Shown: positions 48,761-58,786 of the stretch, in pieces
Numbering within the stretch: the first letter of the stretch is position 1
Layout of the letters: every line of letters begins with the position of its first letter
Origin: Coraliomargarita algicola
GTDB lineage: Bacteria > Verrucomicrobiota > Verrucomicrobiia > Opitutales > Coraliomargaritaceae
DNA length: 64,000 bases
Assembly (NCBI RefSeq): GCF_033878955.1
Contig: NZ_CP138858.1
Coordinates: 3,871,001 to 3,935,000 of the forward strand
Reading direction: 5' to 3'
Program-made: the position numbers and the translations under genes
Notes under the pieces: model-generated
The model's input: only the letters and a program-made list of their open reading frames with translations
The model's database searches: none
What the model was told of the DNA's origin: nothing

Positions 48761-49965
48761 TGAGCGTCGTCCTCCTGCACTGCGTGGAGGATGTGGTTGA
48801 AGCACTGTTTAAGCGCCTCCGGGCTGAGGTCTCCCTGGTAGCTTTCGATTCGTTTTTCAAAAACAGCGAGCGGTTCCCATTCGCTTATCGCTTTGGTTGT
48901 TTGGTCAGGAAGGGCGCTGATTTGTGAGTTGTTGAGCTTGCGGCCTACTTTAAGTACGACGGCATCGTTTGCCGCGGCAGCTGCGCGTATTTGGTCGTTG
49001 ATCAGAGGGCTGACATCACCTTCGGTTAAAGTGACTTCGATCCACGGAGTGAGCTCGTGAGAGGGGGTGGATAGCTCCTCGATGGCCTGTCTTACGGTGT
49101 CGGCACTGCCAGATAGGCGGAGTAGTCGGCGGGCTAGAGGTATGTCGATCGCCTGGTGTGTGAGGCTGTGATCATCGTGAATGGTGAGCAGGCGAATCTC
49201 TTTTTCGGAGGACTCTGAGAAGCTGAGCGGAATGGGGCTGCCGGAGTAACGAATGTGTTCGCACGCACCCACCGCTTGTGGGTGGTGTAAGTGACCGAGC
49301 GCGATGTAGTCGAAGATGGGTGGAAATTGTTCCGCGCTGATACTGCCTAAGTTGCCGATGTGAACAGAGCGTTCGCTGTCAGAGAGACGACCTCCGACCG
49401 CAGTGAGGTGACCTGTGGCGAGCAGCACTTCGTCGTCTTGGCGAGATGTTTGGATCTGTTGTGCGATATTTTGATAGGTCTGTATGATGCCGGCTTTGGT
49501 GCGGGCTTCCATCGCATCAAAGCTCTCGCCTTCGATGGCGCGGCGCACGTCACGGTCGCGGAGGAAGGGGATGGCTGCGATGCAGAGGCGTTTACCGTTG
49601 CGTTCAAAGCGTAGGATTGCGTCACTTGTTTGATCGGGCATGCCGCCGATGACATGGATGTTTAGATGCGACAGTACCGTGCGTGGGGCATCCAGATGGG
49701 GAGCGGAGTCATGGTTTCCTCCGATGATGACCGCCTCGCAGTGCTGCAATGCATGTAATCGTGTAATGAAGTCGAAGTAAAGTTGCTCTGCTGCGCGTGG
49801 TGGGTTGGCGGTGTCGAAGATGTCGCCTGCGATGATGAGTAGGTCGATGCTTCGTGTCTCGATTTGCTTGAGTAGAAAGTCGAGAAATGCGCTCTGCTCT
49901 TCCAAGCGATCGCGCTCGAAAAAGTTTTGCCCTAGGTGCCAATCGGCTGTGTGCAGGATTTTCAT
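48757..49965 (-). CDS. sbcD: DNA repair exonuclease subunit SbcD
   Basis: A 402-residue calcineurin-type nuclease: MKILHTADWHLGQNFFERD, IIAGDIFDTANPP and GNHDSAPHLD hold the metal-binding residues, and YIALGHLHHPQAVG follows. It forms the nuclease part of SbcCD. The start codon comes 8 bases after the T run of the tRNA-Lys terminator, so there is no room for its own promoter or ribosome site. It may depend on read-through from the tRNA. Confidence 0.95.
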   Translation of the reverse strand: MKILHTADWHLGQNFFERDRLEEQSAFLDFLLKQIETRSIDLLIIAGDIFDTANPPRAAEQLYFDFITRLHALQHCEAVIIGGNHDSAPHLDAPRTVLSHLNIHVIGGMPDQTSDAILRFERNGKRLCIAAIPFLRDRDVRRAIEGESFDAMEARTKAGIIQTYQNIAQQIQTSRQDDEVLLATGHLTAVGGRLSDSERSVHIGNLGSISAEQFPPIFDYIALGHLHHPQAVGACEHIRYSGSPIPLSFSESSEKEIRLLTIHDDHSLTHQAIDIPLARRLLRLSGSADTVRQAIEELSTPSHELTPWIEVTLTEGDVSPLINDQIRAAAAANDAVVLKVGRKLNNSQISALPDQTTKAISEWEPLAVFEKRIESYQGDLSPEALKQCFNHILHAVQEDDAQ

Positions 49966-49973
49966 AATGAAAT

Positions 49974-50012
49974 AAAAAAAAAAGCCGCTGAACATTTTGT
50001 TCAAGCGGCTTT
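49974..50012 (-). terminator. tRNA-Lys terminator
   Basis: A 9-bp stem (AAAGCCGCT / AGCGGCTTT) plus GAAC/GTTC with a one-base bulge, then ten T on the minus strand. It lies 4 bp after the tRNA 3' end. Confidence 0.88.
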
Positions 50013-50016
50013 AAAG

Positions 50017-50092
<76 letters not shown>

Positions 50093-50109
50093 CTACACGA
50101 AAGCGCGGG

Positions 50110-50138
50110 ATAAAAGTTGTGCGGGGCGCTCTTGTCAA
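50110..50138 (-). promoter_or_regulatory. tRNA-Lys promoter
   Basis: TTGACA on the minus strand (50133-50138), a 17-bp spacer and TTTTAT (50110-50115), about 18 bases before the mature tRNA. The GC-rich stretch right after the -10 is typical of stable-RNA promoters under stringent control. Confidence 0.6.
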
Positions 50139-50218
50139 GGGTTGTCATACTATTTTTTATTTTTTTATTTGAACGAACTTTCTTGGAACAAATCTAAGCT
50201 TTTAACGATCTACCCTAC

Positions 50219-50833
50219 ATGAACACAACTATGAGTGCTAAGACTGAGACGATTCATCCTGATGATTTGCTGATTGAGCGCATCAAGGCAGGCGATATGG
50301 CTGCTTATAACGACATGGTCACGCGCTATTACGACCGAATTTTTGCACGTGTTTCGCAATTGCTTAAAAATAAACAAGATGCGGAGGAAGTGACTCAGGA
50401 TGCATTTATACGCGCGCATCGGGGCTTGGAAAATTTTAGAGGCGATGCTTCTTTTTCGACATGGCTGTATCAAATCGCCACCAATTTGGCGCATAATCGC
50501 TATTGGTATTGGTTCCGTCGTAAGCGTGATCAATCGATCTCTTTGGATCAGCCGCTGACAGATGATGGTAGTATGACGTTGGAAAATGTGATGCCTTGTG
50601 CCGGGGAAGACCCTTCGGAGGCCGCGGTGACGCAAGAGTTTGTTGACCGCGTGTCTGAATGCATGCAAGGTCTGAACGAGAAGCATAAAGAAGTTTTGAT
50701 TTTACGAAATGTTAAGAACCTGTCCTACGACGAGATTGCGCAGCAGTTAGAGATCAGTGTGGGCACAGTGAAGAGCAGAATTGCCCGTGCGCGGGACAGT
50801 CTGCGCGATCTGATGGGCGACGATTTTGCATGA
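50219..50833 (+). CDS. ECF-family RNA polymerase sigma factor
   Basis: 204 residues: sigma-2 at about 20-90 (YYDRIFARVSQLLKNKQDAE, then FSTWLYQIATNLAHNRYWYW) and sigma-4 at about 145-200 (LSYDEIAQQLEISVGTVKSR). It resembles RpoE/SigW-type factors for envelope stress. A GGAAC and a TCTAC box upstream loosely fit an ECF-type promoter, suggesting self-activation. The next gene overlaps by 4 bp. Confidence 0.93.
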   Translation: MNTTMSAKTETIHPDDLLIERIKAGDMAAYNDMVTRYYDRIFARVSQLLKNKQDAEEVTQDAFIRAHRGLENFRGDASFSTWLYQIATNLAHNRYWYWFRRKRDQSISLDQPLTDDGSMTLENVMPCAGEDPSEAAVTQEFVDRVSECMQGLNEKHKEVLILRNVKNLSYDEIAQQLEISVGTVKSRIARARDSLRDLMGDDFA

Positions 50834-51681
50834 CCGAAGAGAAATTTACAGAGCTGGTAAATCTTTATTTAGATAAAGAGATTTCTGAGCGAGGCCTGGC
50901 GGATTTGAAGGCTGAGTTAGCTGTAAATGCTAAGCGCAAGGCGGCGTTTCAGGAGCGTTGTCGTTTGCATCAAGCAATGCGATTGGCACTGCAGCCGCAG
51001 GCTGCGAAGCATCGTTCGAGTTCCAGTCGCTCGTCGGGGCGCGCGTCCAGCCGGTCGGGGGCGTCTTTGTCGAGAAGCCGTGAGGCTCGTGCTGGGGGCT
51101 TGAGGCATGCTAGCCGGCAGTCATCTTCGCACTCGAGTCACCGGTCGGTTGAGTTTTCGGCCCGAGTCGAGAAAGGCTCAGCGACTGAGAAGGTTCATTT
51201 TTCGCGTTGGATCATTGGGACCGGGCTCGCGGCATCCTTTGCTATCGGGGTTACATTGTTGGTGCCTGTTTTTAGAGATAGTACCCATATTGCCTCGCAA
51301 CCGCCTTTGAAAGGGGTGAATGCGAACGAGCTAGCAGAAGTTGATCCGCTTGATACTATTGGGCGCAGTGAGCTTCGGCGTTTTGCGACGACGCAGGATC
51401 AGCGTGCGAGCAATCATCGTGCAAGTATTGCGGCACAGCTTCGTTTGATGGGCTTGCGCCCCGAGCACACTCCTGAAGTAAAGCGATTGCGCCCTGTCAG
51501 CTTGGCAGCCGCTCAACGGCCGACGCCGACTCGCAATAGCGCAGAGCTGCTCGCAGGGGTGCAGCAAATGTTGCCGATGCCAACACCGCAGATCTTGCGA
51601 GTTGAAGCGGAGTCGACGCAGTATGAGCCTGGCTCACGCTGGCCGAGTGGTTTTCATTCTTCTCTGGCTAGTTTTAAGTAG
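50830..51681 (+). CDS. Anti-sigma factor, single-span membrane protein
   Basis: 283 residues. The N-terminal helical domain (LVNLYLDKEISERGLADLKA, then CRLHQAMRLAL) has the style of Verrucomicrobia/Planctomycetes anti-sigma factors but lacks the HxxxCxxC zinc motif. An Arg/Ser-rich linker spans about 57-100, a membrane helix is at about 127-148 (WIIGTGLAASFAIGVTLLV), and the rest is periplasmic. The ATGA overlap with the sigma gene supports a sigma/anti-sigma pair. Confidence 0.82.
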   Translation: MTEEKFTELVNLYLDKEISERGLADLKAELAVNAKRKAAFQERCRLHQAMRLALQPQAAKHRSSSSRSSGRASSRSGASLSRSREARAGGLRHASRQSSSHSSHRSVEFSARVEKGSATEKVHFSRWIIGTGLAASFAIGVTLLVPVFRDSTHIASQPPLKGVNANELAEVDPLDTIGRSELRRFATTQDQRASNHRASIAAQLRLMGLRPEHTPEVKRLRPVSLAAAQRPTPTRNSAELLAGVQQMLPMPTPQILRVEAESTQYEPGSRWPSGFHSSLASFK

Positions 51682-51787
51682 TCGGGCGGGTGATTTCTTG
51701 CTGTAATTCGTGGTATCTGCCTGCTTTCCGCTTGCGTCTACGCGTTGGAATCACAGTTCTGGTAGCTTCTTTTTCTATATTTTTACT

Positions 51788-53041
51788 ATGAAGATTGTAC
51801 TCGCATACTCTGGTGGTCTCGACACCTCCGTTCTCGTTAGTTGGCTCAAGGAGCACTATAACGCGGAAATTATTACTTTCGCTGCGGATGTCGGCCAAGA
51901 AGAGGAGCTCGACGGCCTGGCGGAAAAGGCGAAAGCAACCGGTGCTTCTGCGCACTATACAGTGGATTTGGTCGAAGAGTTTGCGCGTGACTTCATCTTT
52001 CCGATGATGCGTGCCAATGCGATTTACGAAGGCCAATACTTGCTCGGCACATCGATTGCGCGTCCGCTGATCGCAAAGGCACACGTTGAGATTGCGGAGC
52101 GTGAAGGTGCGGATGCAGTTGCACACGGCGCCACAGGTAAGGGGAATGACCAAGTTCGCTTTGAATTGGGATACGCGGCACTCGCGCCTAAGTTGCAAAT
52201 TATCTCCCCCTGGCGCATGGAGGTCTTTCGTAAGGCCTTTCCAGGGCGCACGGAAATGATCAACTATTGTCGTGAGAACAATATCGATGTCGAAGCCAGC
52301 GCTTCGAAGCCATATTCGATGGATCGTAACTTGCTGCACATTTCTTATGAAGCTGGCATTTTAGAAGACACCTGGTTTGATCCGACGACCGACGACAACA
52401 AAGGGATGTACAAGCTGACAACCGCGCCCGAAGATGCGCCGGATGAGCCTGAATACGTCGAGCTTGATTTCGAACGTGGTGACTGTGTCGCTGTGAATGG
52501 CGTTGCTATGAATCCAGCTCAGGTTATGAAGCACTTGAACAAGTTGGCTGGTAAGCACGGCGTCGGGCGTGTGGATATCGTCGAGAATCGCTTCGTAGGT
52601 ATGAAGAGCCGTGGTGTCTACGAGACGCCAGGTGGCACAATCTTGCTGCAAGGTCATCGCAATTTGGAAACAATCACAATGGACCGCGAACTCGCTCACT
52701 TGCGGGATGGCTTGATCCCTCGTTATGCTGAGTTGGTCTATAATGGTTTCTGGTATGCGCCCGAGCGCGAAGCGCTGCAGGCTCTGATCGATGACTCGCA
52801 AAAAACCGTTACAGGCACAGTGCGCCTTAAGCTTTACAAGGGCAATGTCACGACGGTTGGTCGCAAGTCACCGCTTTCTCTATATGACGAAAACATCGCA
52901 TCGATGGAAGGCGTCGATAGTGATTACAATCCAGATGATGCCAGTGGTTTCATCCATCTGAACGCGCTTCGTTTACGCCGCCGTGCGATTGCACAGGGCG
53001 GGCCTGAAATCGCTTCAGAAAGTAAGCTCTCGCGCGAGTAG
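51788..53041 (+). CDS. argG: Argininosuccinate synthase
   Basis: 417 residues starting [20 protein letters not shown], the PP-loop ATP site. [16 protein letters not shown] and [14 protein letters not shown] are further family motifs. It joins citrulline and aspartate to give argininosuccinate. The start is ATG 51788; the longer frame from 51710 is unsupported. No other arg genes are near. Confidence 0.97.
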   Translation: MKIVLAYSGGLDTSVLVSWLKEHYNAEIITFAADVGQEEELDGLAEKAKATGASAHYTVDLVEEFARDFIFPMMRANAIYEGQYLLGTSIARPLIAKAHVEIAEREGADAVAHGATGKGNDQVRFELGYAALAPKLQIISPWRMEVFRKAFPGRTEMINYCRENNIDVEASASKPYSMDRNLLHISYEAGILEDTWFDPTTDDNKGMYKLTTAPEDAPDEPEYVELDFERGDCVAVNGVAMNPAQVMKHLNKLAGKHGVGRVDIVENRFVGMKSRGVYETPGGTILLQGHRNLETITMDRELAHLRDGLIPRYAELVYNGFWYAPEREALQALIDDSQKTVTGTVRLKLYKGNVTTVGRKSPLSLYDENIASMEGVDSDYNPDDASGFIHLNALRLRRRAIAQGGPEIASESKLSRE

Positions 53042-53065
53042 AAATTGTTCGCTTAATTATTTCCT

Positions 53066-53124
53066 TAGCCGAAGTCGAGAGACTTTGGTCTGATATGGTA
53101 GCCGAAGTCGCGAGACTTCGGCTA
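53066..53124. repeat. Tandem palindromic repeats between argG and pdxJ
   Basis: Two copies of a GCCGAAGTC-type palindrome. 53099-53124 is perfect (TAGCCGAAGTC, spacer GCGA, exact complement). 53066-53090 is a decayed copy with the right arm altered (GACTTTGG). They have no T run, so they look like intergenic repeats rather than a terminator. Confidence 0.7.
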
Positions 53125-53144
53125 TTTGACTCACAGATTTGACT

Positions 53145-53897
53145 ATGAAAGCTGCTAAGATTCTCCTTGGTGTGAACGTGGATCACGTCGCTACCGTCCG
53201 TCAGGCCCGTTATCGTGAGCATGCGCTCAGCCATGGTGATGAGGTCGAGCCGGATTGTGTCGAGTTTGCCCTTGCTTGTGAGCGGGCAGGAGCTGACGGC
53301 ATCACCATGCACTTGCGCGAAGATCGCCGTCACGTGCAGGATGTGGATGTGCAACGCGCGCGCGCCCAAATCGCGACGCGCTTAAATCTGGAAATGGCCT
53401 GCACGGCGGAGATGATCGAGTATGCGCTCAAGCTGAAGCCAGATTCGGTATGTCTGGTGCCGGAAAGTCGTGAAGAAGTGACTACAGAAGGCGGTCTGGA
53501 CATTGTCGGGCAAAAATCACGTGTCGGCGAAGTGGTTGCAGCGATGACTGAGGCCGGGATCGTGACGAGTCTATTTATCGATCCTGATCCGGCGCAGATC
53601 GAAGCCTCGGCCGAATTAAAAAGTCCGTGGATCGAGTTGCATACGGGGGCTTATGCGAATGCATACTATCATGCCGGACGTGCTCAGGAACTGGATACAC
53701 TGCGCGCGGGTGCCGAGCTTGCACACCGCTTAGGGATTACTGTAAATGCCGGGCATGGCATTAATTATACCAATATTTCCGAAGTCATCACGCTACCGCA
53801 CTTACACGAATTGAATATCGGACACTCGATCGTGAGCCGTGCACTTTTTGTCGGTGTGGAACAAGCGGTGAGTGAGATGAAGGCCTTGCTTGGATAA
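53145..53897 (+). CDS. pdxJ: Pyridoxine 5'-phosphate synthase
   Basis: 250 residues with LGVNVDHVATVRQARY near the start, GADGITMHLREDRRHVQDVD, and the C-terminal NAGHGINYTNI phosphate site. It makes pyridoxine 5'-phosphate from deoxyxylulose phosphate and aminoacetone phosphate for vitamin B6. The start is ATG 53145 at MKAAKILLGV. Confidence 0.97.
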   Translation: MKAAKILLGVNVDHVATVRQARYREHALSHGDEVEPDCVEFALACERAGADGITMHLREDRRHVQDVDVQRARAQIATRLNLEMACTAEMIEYALKLKPDSVCLVPESREEVTTEGGLDIVGQKSRVGEVVAAMTEAGIVTSLFIDPDPAQIEASAELKSPWIELHTGAYANAYYHAGRAQELDTLRAGAELAHRLGITVNAGHGINYTNISEVITLPHLHELNIGHSIVSRALFVGVEQAVSEMKALLG

Positions 53898-53968
53898 CAG
53901 TCTGAAATCTAGTTGTATGCGCATGTGTGTTTATTGGCGCAGTCAGCGATGGAGATGCTTGTAGGTCT

Positions 53969-55297
53969 GTGTCTACTTTACTACAGGAGAATCGTAAGAC
54001 ACTGGTACTTGCACTTCCGTTGATTGCGGGACAAGTCAGCCAAATGTTATTAGGGTTGACGGATACGCTGATGATCGGGCGCGTCGGTACTGTGGACTTG
54101 GCAGCCGCGGCTTTTGCCAATGCACTGCTCTATTTGCCTTTGGCTATTGGTATTGGGCTGGCTATTGCAGTGTCGATTCAGGTGGCTCATTCGCATGGTC
54201 GAGAATCCGCTGCCGAAGCGGGGGAGACCTTGCGCAATGGTTTTTTTATGTCGTGTGCGCTCGGGATCATTTTAACGGGACTGATTTTCTTAAGTGTTCC
54301 TTTTCTAGGAAAGATGGGGCAACCCTCTGAGGTGATTGCGGTCGTGCCAGCCTATCTTTATTGGCTTGGACTCTCGTTTTTGGCAGTGGTGCCGACGATG
54401 GTGATCAAGGGTTTTGCGGAGGCACAGAGTCAGCCGTGGACGGTACTTTGGATTCAGCTCGGGGGGGTGGGATTAAATGTCGTGTTAAATGCGATTTTGA
54501 TTTTTGGATATCTTGGTTTTCCTGCGATGGGGCTCACGGGGGCAGGCATAGCTACCTGTTTGGCACGCTTTGCGACTTTGGGGGTGTTATGGTATTATTT
54601 GATCGGTTCGCGACGCCTAGCAGCTGCCTTGCCCCCTGTATGGTTTCAGCGGCTGGATCGTGTGGAGTGCCGTAAGCTCATCTTGCTGGGGACTCCTGTC
54701 GGCGGGCAGTTGCTCATCGAAATGGGCGCCTTTGGCCTCGGCGCGCTTTTGATTGGGCAGTTTGGGGCGGTTCCGCTGGCTGCGCACCAAATCGCGATCA
54801 CTTGTGCTGCGACCACATTTATGTTGCCGCTGGGGGTGGCGATGGCTGTCACGATTCGAGTGGGGCATGCAATGAGTGCGGGGCAAGTCGAGCGTGCAGG
54901 TACGCTTCTATGGGGGGCGCAGTTGATTGGTATGTGTATCATGCTGATTTGTGCGACAGGTTACGTGTTTTTCGGTCGTTCAATCGCTGCGAGTTTTACT
55001 ACCGACACTGAGGTGATCGCACTGACGGTTTCGATTCTGGTCATTGTGGCGATTTTTCAGCTCTTTGATGGTATTCAGGTGATTAGCGGTGCGGCGCTGC
55101 GAGGCATGCGCGATGTAAATTTTCCTACGGTTATTTTGTTCGTTTGCTTTTGGATATTGGCCATCCCTATGGGGGCCAGCTTAGGCTTTGTCGGTGGATT
55201 GGGCGTGATTGGAGTCTGGTCAGGCTTAGCTTTTGGTCTCGGGATGGCGGCAGTTGCTTTGAGTCTGCGTGTGTGGTTGAAGTTGAGACATGTCTGA
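53969..55297 (+). CDS. MATE-family multidrug efflux transporter
   Basis: 442 residues, 12 membrane helices in two MatE domains. The first repeats the family pattern LPLIAGQVSQMLLGLTDTLM, and the second begins near GTPVGGQLLIEMGAF. It exports cationic compounds using an ion gradient. The GTG at 53969 gives the usual short N-terminus; an upstream GTG (53927) would add 14 residues with no MATE similarity. Confidence 0.9.
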   Translation: MSTLLQENRKTLVLALPLIAGQVSQMLLGLTDTLMIGRVGTVDLAAAAFANALLYLPLAIGIGLAIAVSIQVAHSHGRESAAEAGETLRNGFFMSCALGIILTGLIFLSVPFLGKMGQPSEVIAVVPAYLYWLGLSFLAVVPTMVIKGFAEAQSQPWTVLWIQLGGVGLNVVLNAILIFGYLGFPAMGLTGAGIATCLARFATLGVLWYYLIGSRRLAAALPPVWFQRLDRVECRKLILLGTPVGGQLLIEMGAFGLGALLIGQFGAVPLAAHQIAITCAATTFMLPLGVAMAVTIRVGHAMSAGQVERAGTLLWGAQLIGMCIMLICATGYVFFGRSIAASFTTDTEVIALTVSILVIVAIFQLFDGIQVISGAALRGMRDVNFPTVILFVCFWILAIPMGASLGFVGGLGVIGVWSGLAFGLGMAAVALSLRVWLKLRHV

Positions 55298-55429
55298 TTT
55301 TTTCAATCGATTTATAAATTTGAGCTCAATGATGTCAGAGCTAAGATAAAACGTGTATTTTTTAATTTCCTCGCTAGGGTGCGTATTCAAACAGCCGACT
55401 AAACCGTTTTTTATCTGCGATTTCAATTA

Positions 55430-57016
55430 ATGACCGTTCAACCACATGCACATCCTGTGCTTACTTGTCGCGAGGCAAAGAACTTTGAGACTGCGCTACT
55501 GATAGATGAGTCAGCCGAGTGGACTGCCATGGTGCGGGCGGGGCAGGGGATTGCTCGTTTGCTTGTGGAAGACTACGCAGAGATTCGTCCGGTGCCAGAG
55601 CATTTACGGGTTTTAGCCTTGGTTGGCAAGGGGCACAATGGAGGGGATGCGCTACTTGCGTGTGGACAATTACTGGCAGATTATCCGCGTGCTAAGGTCG
55701 ATGTTATTTTAGCGGCGCATGCTGATCAACTGCGGCCGTTGACTGTCCGGGCGCTGGAGCAAGTAGAAGGCCGGGTTCAAATACATTCGATCTCAGAGCA
55801 GAGCGATGTTGTTAAGTTGACGCAAATGCTGATGCGAGTAGGTGGCTATGAGGGCTTTCATATCTGTATCGACGGTCTCTTAGGCATGTCTTTTAAGCCC
55901 CCGTTGCGTGAGCCAGTGGCGGCTTTAATTGCAGCCGTCAATGCCTTTGAAGGAATCGACTTACGTGCATCTGTTGACTTGCCGAGTGGGACAGGGGACG
56001 AAGTCTGGGAGGGCGCACGTACTTTTGATGCGGACTTTAGTTATGCGACAGGAGTGGTGAAGCAGCCACTCTTTGCGGGCATCGCGGACTGTGGTCGTGT
56101 GCGCTATGTAGACCTTGGTTTCTTTGAAACGCCGCAGGGGAAGGAATTGGTGACTGAGCAAGTGGTGCTCACGGATGCAGTGCTCGATCCTGTGCGACGT
56201 TTACGTCCTGCGGCCGTGGATAAGCGTTCGTTTGGCCATCTGTTCATTGTTGGTGGCTCGGCTTTTATGCCAGGAGCCTTGCTGATGGCAGTGAAGGCTG
56301 CAGTGCGCTCAGGGGTCGGCTTAGTCACTGCATTTGTGCCTGCATCGGTTGCGGGTGCCTTATCCGCTCAAGTGCCTGAAGCGATGTGGATTCCCTGGCC
56401 GGAAACTTTTCACGGTATGTTAAATCCGCGTGCCATGTCCTTGTTGCTGAATCGTATTCGTTATGCGACAGCCGTGCTTGTTGGTCCTGGAATGGGGCTG
56501 GGGCGCAGCACTGAATTGATCACTCAGCAGATCGTCAAGCGCGTCGATTTACCTATATTGTTGGATGCGGATTCGTTGTGTGTACGGGCGATGGAAGTGG
56601 TGCAAAAGCGCCGTGTGGATTACGCGCCAATCGTCATTACCCCGCACATGGGAGAGTTTATGCGGATTGCTAAATTACCAGAACCGAATAATTCACTCGA
56701 GGCTATGCTTGGCTTTTCTCAAGTGTATCATGTAGTGACTGTGCTCAAGGGCGCGAATACGCGTATCAGCGATGGGAAGACGGTGATGTATAGCACGCAA
56801 GGAGGCCCAGTGCTCTCGCGTGGCGGGAGTGGTGATATGCTCTCTGGTATCATTGGTGGTATGCTGGCGCAAGGCAATGTGGCGGTGCCTTTAGCGGTGG
56901 CACGTGGCGTGATGTTGCACGGCTTGGCGGCGCAACGTCTGGCGCGAGCGAAGGGGCAAGTCGCGGTGAACACCACTCAGATACTGGATTACTTACCCGA
57001 GGTTTTACGCGGTTGA
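55430..57016 (+). CDS. nnrDE: Bifunctional NAD(P)HX epimerase/dehydratase
   Basis: 528 residues. The N-terminal YjeF_N epimerase domain (about 10-225) has VGKGHNGGDALLACGQL and LPSGTGDE. The C-terminal ribokinase-fold dehydratase has GGSAFMPGALLMAVKAAVRS and the GGSGDMLSGIIGGML motif. Together they repair hydrated NADH and NADPH. dprA follows after 4 bp. Confidence 0.95.
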   Translation: MTVQPHAHPVLTCREAKNFETALLIDESAEWTAMVRAGQGIARLLVEDYAEIRPVPEHLRVLALVGKGHNGGDALLACGQLLADYPRAKVDVILAAHADQLRPLTVRALEQVEGRVQIHSISEQSDVVKLTQMLMRVGGYEGFHICIDGLLGMSFKPPLREPVAALIAAVNAFEGIDLRASVDLPSGTGDEVWEGARTFDADFSYATGVVKQPLFAGIADCGRVRYVDLGFFETPQGKELVTEQVVLTDAVLDPVRRLRPAAVDKRSFGHLFIVGGSAFMPGALLMAVKAAVRSGVGLVTAFVPASVAGALSAQVPEAMWIPWPETFHGMLNPRAMSLLLNRIRYATAVLVGPGMGLGRSTELITQQIVKRVDLPILLDADSLCVRAMEVVQKRRVDYAPIVITPHMGEFMRIAKLPEPNNSLEAMLGFSQVYHVVTVLKGANTRISDGKTVMYSTQGGPVLSRGGSGDMLSGIIGGMLAQGNVAVPLAVARGVMLHGLAAQRLARAKGQVAVNTTQILDYLPEVLRG

Positions 57017-57020
57017 TCTT

Positions 57021-58139
57021 ATGGCAGCGTCATTAAAACCTCGGCAGGCCTTGCTCGTTCTGAACGGTTTACAGCATGTGGGGCCCATTATGCTGCGGCG
57101 CTTGTTAGACGCTTTTGATCATGATCCAGTTGCTGTCCTTGAGGGGGATCGCCAAAAGTTAATGCAGGTGAAAGGAGTCGGCGATAAAGCTGCCACTGTG
57201 TTGACGCATTGGTCCGAGCATTTCGACTTAGCGAGAGAAGTCAGCCGTATGAAAGCTTCTGGCATACGTTTCCTTGCGCAGACTGATAGTAGTTTTCCTC
57301 CTATGCTTAAAGAGATGTATGATCCACCGATTGGTTTGTATTGGAAGGGGGAGTATAATGTTGACCGGCCATGCGTTGCGATCGTTGGAACACGCCGCGC
57401 AACACTCTATGGCCTTAATATTGCTAGAAAATTCGCGGCAGAGCTTGCGCGGCTCGGATTTTGTATTGTCAGCGGCATGGCGCGCGGCACCGACACTGCC
57501 GCGCATGAAGGCGCCTTGGAAGCAGGAGGTCAAACCGTGGCTGTGCTCGGTTGCGGATTGGATATTGTTTATCCGCCGGAGAATTTGGATCTATATCAGC
57601 AAATCGCAGTTCAGGGTGCCGTGGCGAGTGAATTTCCTTTTGGTCGCCGGGCGGACCGACAAACTTTTCCCATGCGTAATCGGGTGGTGGCAGGCATGTG
57701 CGAGGCTGTGATCGTGATTGAAAGTGACGTGTCTGGTGGTAGCATGATAACCGCACGTTTTGCCGGGGAGCAAGGCCGGCAGATTATGGCTGTTCCCGGG
57801 CGTATTGATCAGGCTAGCAGTGCTGGTTGTCATCAGCTGATTCGCGATGGGGCGACTATGGTGACTTCGGTGGACGACATTTTGGAAGAGTTACGCTATG
57901 CACGTCCAGAGCTGCAGCCTGAGGGCGAATTAGTATTCGAAGATACTGGTTCACGGCCGTCTTTGAGTTCTTTAGAGTGTGAGGTGCTTGATTGTTTTAC
58001 TGGTGGAGAATTGTGTGCGCCTGATCAGATCTCGCAGCAGCTCAACCGTGGGGCGGCAGAAATTTCTGCGACTTTAATGGGGCTAGAAATTAAGCGTTTA
58101 ATTGTTAAGCGAGCTGACGGGCGTTTTGAGGCGCGCTAG
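57021..58139 (+). CDS. dprA: DNA-processing protein DprA
   Basis: 372 residues: an N-terminal helical/HhH domain with MQVKGVGDKAATVL, a Rossmann fold with GTRRATLYGLNIARKFAAEL, SGMARGTDTAAHEGAL and GCGLDIVYPPEN, and a C-terminal winged-helix domain. It loads RecA on incoming single-stranded DNA during natural transformation. It overlaps no other competence gene here. Confidence 0.95.
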   Translation: MAASLKPRQALLVLNGLQHVGPIMLRRLLDAFDHDPVAVLEGDRQKLMQVKGVGDKAATVLTHWSEHFDLAREVSRMKASGIRFLAQTDSSFPPMLKEMYDPPIGLYWKGEYNVDRPCVAIVGTRRATLYGLNIARKFAAELARLGFCIVSGMARGTDTAAHEGALEAGGQTVAVLGCGLDIVYPPENLDLYQQIAVQGAVASEFPFGRRADRQTFPMRNRVVAGMCEAVIVIESDVSGGSMITARFAGEQGRQIMAVPGRIDQASSAGCHQLIRDGATMVTSVDDILEELRYARPELQPEGELVFEDTGSRPSLSSLECEVLDCFTGGELCAPDQISQQLNRGAAEISATLMGLEIKRLIVKRADGRFEAR

Positions 58140-58290
58140 TTAGAGATTGGCGAGTCAATGCTGTTGTGTCTGGGGGCACTGGGCGATGTCGTCGTTCTCT
58201 AGCATAATAGATGAATGGGAACGTCCAAGATCGAATGGCTGGACGTCTCGGCTGGTCGCGGCCAAACTACAGCAGGTGACCATGTCATTT

Positions 58291-58524
58291 TTAGCTCACT
58301 TGAATCTTAACGATCTTCATGCGGCCCGCAGTGCCGACTTTGATACAGATCGCTCGTTTCGGGCATTTGAGTGTTTTTGAAATCAAGCTGATCAATTCCT
58401 GATTCGCCTTTCCATCGACCGGTGGTGATTTTATGCAGGCCTTCCATGTGCCATCGGCTAGTTGCTCCAGTTCGCTGGTTTTGGAGTTGGGTTTTACTTT
58501 GATTTGTAGCGTTTCTTCTTTCAT
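58291..58524 (-). CDS. DUF167/YggU-family protein
   Basis: 77 residues with IKVKPNSKTSELEQL, SPPVDGKANQELISLIS and the C-terminal KVGTAGRMKIVKIQ, the family blocks. The fold is known, the function is not. It converges with dprA; a plus-strand frame over the same bases (58147-58380) looks like its shadow. Confidence 0.9.
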   Translation of the reverse strand: MKEETLQIKVKPNSKTSELEQLADGTWKACIKSPPVDGKANQELISLISKTLKCPKRAICIKVGTAGRMKIVKIQVS

Positions 58525-58786
58525 TGGAGCTGCTGGTTCAGGAAAAAAATAGGCACTACGTAATTTTCCTGTAGTGTTTAGTGCTTATATTTATCTGAGG
58601 TAGGTTCGGCATGTTATTTGCTTACGTGTAGGTTCTATTCATGTATCTTTTTCTAGTAATTATATGCTTTTATTGCGTTATTTTGCTCGAAATGCGTTGG
58701 GCAAACATCTTTTTTACGCAATCTAGCATTCAACATGCTAGGCTTACTTGAATTCATCTACCAAACATTCACGTAATTAATAAATA

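Noticed and set aside
58147..58380. 77-codon plus-strand ORF after dprA
   Set aside because: Most of its second half is antisense to the clear DUF167 gene and it has no family features.
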